A DNA stretch of 7,447 nt from Rikenellaceae bacterium (GTDB lineage Bacteria; Bacteroidota; Bacteroidia; Bacteroidales; Rikenellaceae): contig JAJBVQ010000251.1 of NCBI GenBank assembly GCA_020859745.1, positions 1 to 7,447 on the forward strand. The letters are read 5' to 3'. Both the position numbers and the translations under genes were made by a program. This document shows, one piece after another, positions 4,768-7,447 of this stretch. The notes below the pieces were generated by a model. That model ran no database searches, had not been told where the DNA came from, and saw only the letters and a program-made list of their open reading frames with translations. Position 1 is the stretch's first letter, and every line of letters begins with the position of its first letter.

Positions 4768-6879
4768 TTAGTCGTAGAACGCCCATGACAGTCCGATCTT
4801 GAACATCATCCGGTTCTGCGGGTAGTTCACCACTTCGAAGTAGCGGTTCCCGCCGAACAGGTTGCAGTTCCAGTGCTGCAATTTCAGCAGCAGCCTCAGT
4901 CTTTTCCACTTCGCCGACACGAACGCATCCATCGAAGGGTAGTTGCCCAGTTTGACCTGATCCTGCGTGTAGAACTGCCCGATCGCTGGATTGTAGGCAT
5001 AGGCATAATACTCGGTATTATACCTTCCGTCCAATCCGATCTGCATGTACAACACCTTCTTGACGACGTCGAAGCCGAAGAAGTAGGAGATGTCGGCGCT
5101 GAGCAGAGGCACCGGAGCGACTGTCTGGTTCGAGCTCCATTGCATAAGCACCCTGTGATTCAAGTGAAATCCGCCCAGGCGGAAATCCTTGCGCAGATAA
5201 AGCCCCATCACGCTGAGCATATCGCCGTACTGCTCCGGGACTATATTCAGGCCGTAATAGACCTTGTCCTTGGTCAGTGCGTAGCTGCCCCCCAGCTCCA
5301 GCCCCACGTCGGGGACCTTGAATGCCGCGGTGATGAGCGTAGTCTTCTCCTGCGAGAAGTGGTTCGACCACGCGAAGTGGTTCGAGAAGTAGTTCTGCTG
5401 CCAGAAATCCGGCTCGCGCAGCGAGAAGCGCACCGAAGCGTCCAATGTCAGCGGCTTATCCCTGATATAAGCCGAAAGCGACAACTTGCCGCCCACATCG
5501 AAATCCCCGCTCCGGTACCCGATCATGTGCAGCTTGGCGTCGGCGGACCACCGCATGTAGCGGCTGACCGCCCCCTCCACCTTGCCGTACACATAGATCG
5601 AATTCTTACTCTGTTTTCCCCCCTTGCCGTACATCCCCTGGTAGGCCTCCGGCACGTAGTAATAATAACTGTTCAGCTCGTCGCCGATCCCCGCCGTCAC
5701 CAGCCCCAGTGCCCCGTCCCGGTTGTAGGGCTGGAGCTGCATGAAGAACTTGACATCCATCATCGACTGGCGGATCGAGTCGTAGGTCTTGTCCGGGCTC
5801 ATATAAAAATGGTCGTAGAACGGCACGCTCTCCTCTTCCCCCGCCGATCCCGTCGGCGCCTTCACGGCGTCCGAATAGATCTTCTTGAAGGCCGTGTACT
5901 GGAACGACTGCCCGATGAACACCGTCGGTATCTTGGACAAGGTCAGCTCGTCCGTGGCCCGCTGCCGCCGGAGCGGTATCCCGTAGGACTGCGTCCAGTA
6001 GAACGTGTTCCCTTTGTAACGGTTGCGCGCGTCCGCCTTGGCGTCCAGCCGCACCGGGATATTCTCCGTCATATCCATCACCGTGTCCGTCACGTCGCGC
6101 ATATCCTCGATCCCGCCGTTCTCCTGTATATCCCCCACGTTGTAGATATACCCCCCGTGGATCGCGTACCGCTTGCCCGTATGGGCGAAGTTCGCCGAGA
6201 AATAGCGGTCCAGCGCCTTCTGCCGCTCGTACTGCCCCTTCATCCCGTCCGAGTTGTAGTCCAGGTTGATGGAGCTGGACGGCGAGATATTCTGCGAGAT
6301 CACCGCATGGAACAGCTGCTCCTCCTTGGCCCGCTGGCCCGACATCTGGTACGAGATATTGGTATAAGGCGTCCGGGCGTTATAGAACAAAATCTGTTCC
6401 GGAGTCATCAGATAGGACGCCCAAGCCTGTAAAAAAGAGAAATTGCGGAACTGCGGACGGTCGAAATAGTTGAGCGGAATTGTCGCCCCGCCTACGTTTC
6501 CGAGGCTCGCGCTGCCCACTCCTTTCCGCATAAAAGGATAATCGCGCTGGAACTCCGCGATGGTGGTGTCCATGTCCCGAAGCGTGATGTTGTTGTCGTC
6601 CATCGACGCCGTCCACGAAAAGATGCGCCGCGCCCGGGTCGAATCGTCGAAGTAGAACGACTCCAACGGTTTTTTGGGCCGCAAAGCCTTGTCGATCGTG
6701 TCCCGCTCGATCATCTGGCCCGGCAGCAGCCCCGTGGAGTTGCTCGAACTGTTGTCCACCGGGTAGCGGATGATCGTCGAGCCGTTGTTCTGACCCGCCG
6801 CGCCCGAAGGCAGCAGGATCAGAAAGGCGGCAGCGGCCAAACCGCGCAAAAGATATGTCCTGACCGGGGTGTTTCCCAT
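4768..6879 (-). CDS. Putative outer-membrane porin (Bacteroidetes Porin_10-type)
   Basis: A 703-residue protein that looks like the Bacteroidetes-specific putative porin family. It has a Sec signal peptide at about 1-29 (hydrophobic core LAAAAFLILL, cleavage near AAG/Q30). An N-terminal stretch to about residue 115 carries FSWTASMDDNNI (87-98), followed by long runs of alternating hydrophobic and polar residues rich in Tyr, Phe and Trp. It ends in LSWAFYD, an aromatic C-terminus typical of beta-barrel assembly. The matching fold is a large outer-membrane beta-barrel; substrates are unknown. The recognition rests on family-like passages and architecture and not on an alignment. There is no TonB box or plug domain I can see, so it is not a SusC-type transporter. 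The start at 6879 gives a clean signal peptide, about 40 bases after a predicted transcription start. The downstream transglycosylase probably shares its transcript. Confidence 0.82.
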   Translation of the reverse strand: MGNTPVRTYLLRGLAAAAFLILLPSGAAGQNNGSTIIRYPVDNSSSNSTGLLPGQMIERDTIDKALRPKKPLESFYFDDSTRARRIFSWTASMDDNNITLRDMDTTIAEFQRDYPFMRKGVGSASLGNVGGATIPLNYFDRPQFRNFSFLQAWASYLMTPEQILFYNARTPYTNISYQMSGQRAKEEQLFHAVISQNISPSSSINLDYNSDGMKGQYERQKALDRYFSANFAHTGKRYAIHGGYIYNVGDIQENGGIEDMRDVTDTVMDMTENIPVRLDAKADARNRYKGNTFYWTQSYGIPLRRQRATDELTLSKIPTVFIGQSFQYTAFKKIYSDAVKAPTGSAGEEESVPFYDHFYMSPDKTYDSIRQSMMDVKFFMQLQPYNRDGALGLVTAGIGDELNSYYYYVPEAYQGMYGKGGKQSKNSIYVYGKVEGAVSRYMRWSADAKLHMIGYRSGDFDVGGKLSLSAYIRDKPLTLDASVRFSLREPDFWQQNYFSNHFAWSNHFSQEKTTLITAAFKVPDVGLELGGSYALTKDKVYYGLNIVPEQYGDMLSVMGLYLRKDFRLGGFHLNHRVLMQWSSNQTVAPVPLLSADISYFFGFDVVKKVLYMQIGLDGRYNTEYYAYAYNPAIGQFYTQDQVKLGNYPSMDAFVSAKWKRLRLLLKLQHWNCNLFGGNRYFEVVNYPQNRMMFKIGLSWAFYD

Positions 6880-6926
6880 CGGTGATTATCCATTAAGTGT
6901 ACGCCGGCAGGCGGCACGAAGCGGGG

Positions 6927-6958
6927 CAAAGGTACGGAAATTTCCCGAAATCCGCACA
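6927..6958 (-). promoter_or_regulatory. Bacteroidetes-type promoter of the porin gene
   Basis: On the minus strand, TACCTTTG (6934-6927) matches the -7 consensus TAnnTTTG. The -33 element is weak: TGTG at 6958-6955, with a 20-base spacer. Transcription would start near 6920, about 40 bases upstream of the porin ATG at 6879. The spacer includes the perfect 10-bp palindrome GGAAATTTCC (6936-6945), which could be an operator or just chance. Confidence 0.6.
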
Positions 6959-6968
6959 TTCCACATTA

Positions 6969-7447
6969 TCAATCCTTTACGCACTTGCGGCAAAGCAACG
7001 CCCGTCCGGTCGAGATCACGATGTAGGCCAGAATGATCATCGCCGGGGCGGCCAGCCAGAGCCAGACGATGAAAATAACGGAAAGAAGAATGAAAACGTA
7101 TCTAAGCTTGTTTTTTTCCAGCCCGAAAGTTTTGAATTTGAGCGAGAACATCGGCATGTCGCACACCAGCAGGGCCGAAAAAACGACCGTCAGCGCCAGC
7201 AGCACCGCCGGGTGCCACACCCATTCCCAGCCCAGCATCGGCAGGGCCGCGAAAAACAGGGTGCAGGCGGGCGTCGGCAGTCCGCGGAACTCCTCGTGCT
7301 GCCGCTCGTCGATATTGAATTTCGCCAACCTCAGGGCCGAAAAGGCGGCGATCAGGAAACCGGCATAGGCCAGCCATGCCGGAAAGCCATCCACGCTGCC
7401 GCCCGACAGCATGGTAAAGACCACCACGGCAGGCACCACCCCGAAGC
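6969..7447 (-). CDS. pssA: CDP-diacylglycerol--serine O-phosphatidyltransferase, C-terminal part
   Basis: An inner-membrane enzyme that makes phosphatidylserine from CDP-diacylglycerol and L-serine, the precursor of phosphatidylethanolamine. Only the last 158 residues are in the window; the frame is open to the right edge (first whole codon ends at 7445) and the true start lies outside. The fragment begins FGVVPA, which in the family follows the CDP-alcohol phosphotransferase active-site motif (DGxxAR...GxxxDxxxD); that motif itself must lie beyond the edge. Further family features are ALRLAKFN and the conserved FRGLPTPA. Several hydrophobic segments follow or flank these, the last a long one near YVFILLSVIFIVWLWLAAP. 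The short tail RALLCRKCVKD is basic. An apparent GTG start at 7439 is internal. The porin gene follows after 89 bases but has its own predicted promoter. Confidence 0.87.
   Translation of the reverse strand, partial: FGVVPAVVVFTMLSGGSVDGFPAWLAYAGFLIAAFSALRLAKFNIDERQHEEFRGLPTPACTLFFAALPMLGWEWVWHPAVLLALTVVFSALLVCDMPMFSLKFKTFGLEKNKLRYVFILLSVIFIVWLWLAAPAMIILAYIVISTGRALLCRKCVKD

Overview
This window looks like part of a fairly GC-rich Bacteroidetes chromosome, probably a Rikenellaceae/Alistipes-like gut organism. The genus is an inference from composition and gene types. The order-level call rests on a Bacteroidetes-type putative porin, TAnnTTTG-type promoter boxes, AT-rich leaders before start codons, and a monofunctional prephenate dehydratase clustered with an aminotransferase and prephenate dehydrogenase. 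Every gene I accept lies on the minus strand, so the window is read from right to left.

From right to left it holds: the 3' part of a CDP-diacylglycerol--serine O-phosphatidyltransferase gene (6969-7447); a short gap with a good TAnnTTTG promoter; a 703-residue outer-membrane putative porin (4768-6879); and, 46 bases on, a small lipoprotein lytic transglycosylase (4047-4721). The rest is an aromatic amino acid biosynthesis block: prephenate dehydratase pheA (2470-3330), a class I/II aminotransferase (1146-2315) and prephenate dehydrogenase tyrA (52-891).

The most interesting part is the 0.7 kb between the transglycosylase and pheA. Directly after the transglycosylase stop codon there is a Bacteroidetes-type promoter (TTG-N18-TATATTTG). 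About 40 bases downstream is a 39-codon ORF with 7 Phe or Tyr residues in the 12-residue stretch at residues 13-24. It is followed by a 12-bp GC-rich hairpin and a U-run, which form an intrinsic terminator. The 5' arm of that terminator can instead pair with a segment inside the 3' half of the small ORF. This is the layout of a ribosome-mediated Phe/Tyr attenuator, and it precedes exactly the genes that make Phe and Tyr. I found it by reading the sequence; it is not experimentally confirmed.

Between the attenuator and pheA lie about 400 bases of GC-rich, hairpin-dense repeat sequence with no credible gene. The other two junctions of the aromatic block also carry hairpins. Two of these share a 37-bp layout in which the inner stem is inverted but still pairs, which suggests selection for RNA or cruciform structure. 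The DAHP synthase/chorismate mutase gene often found in this cluster in Bacteroidetes is not within the window.
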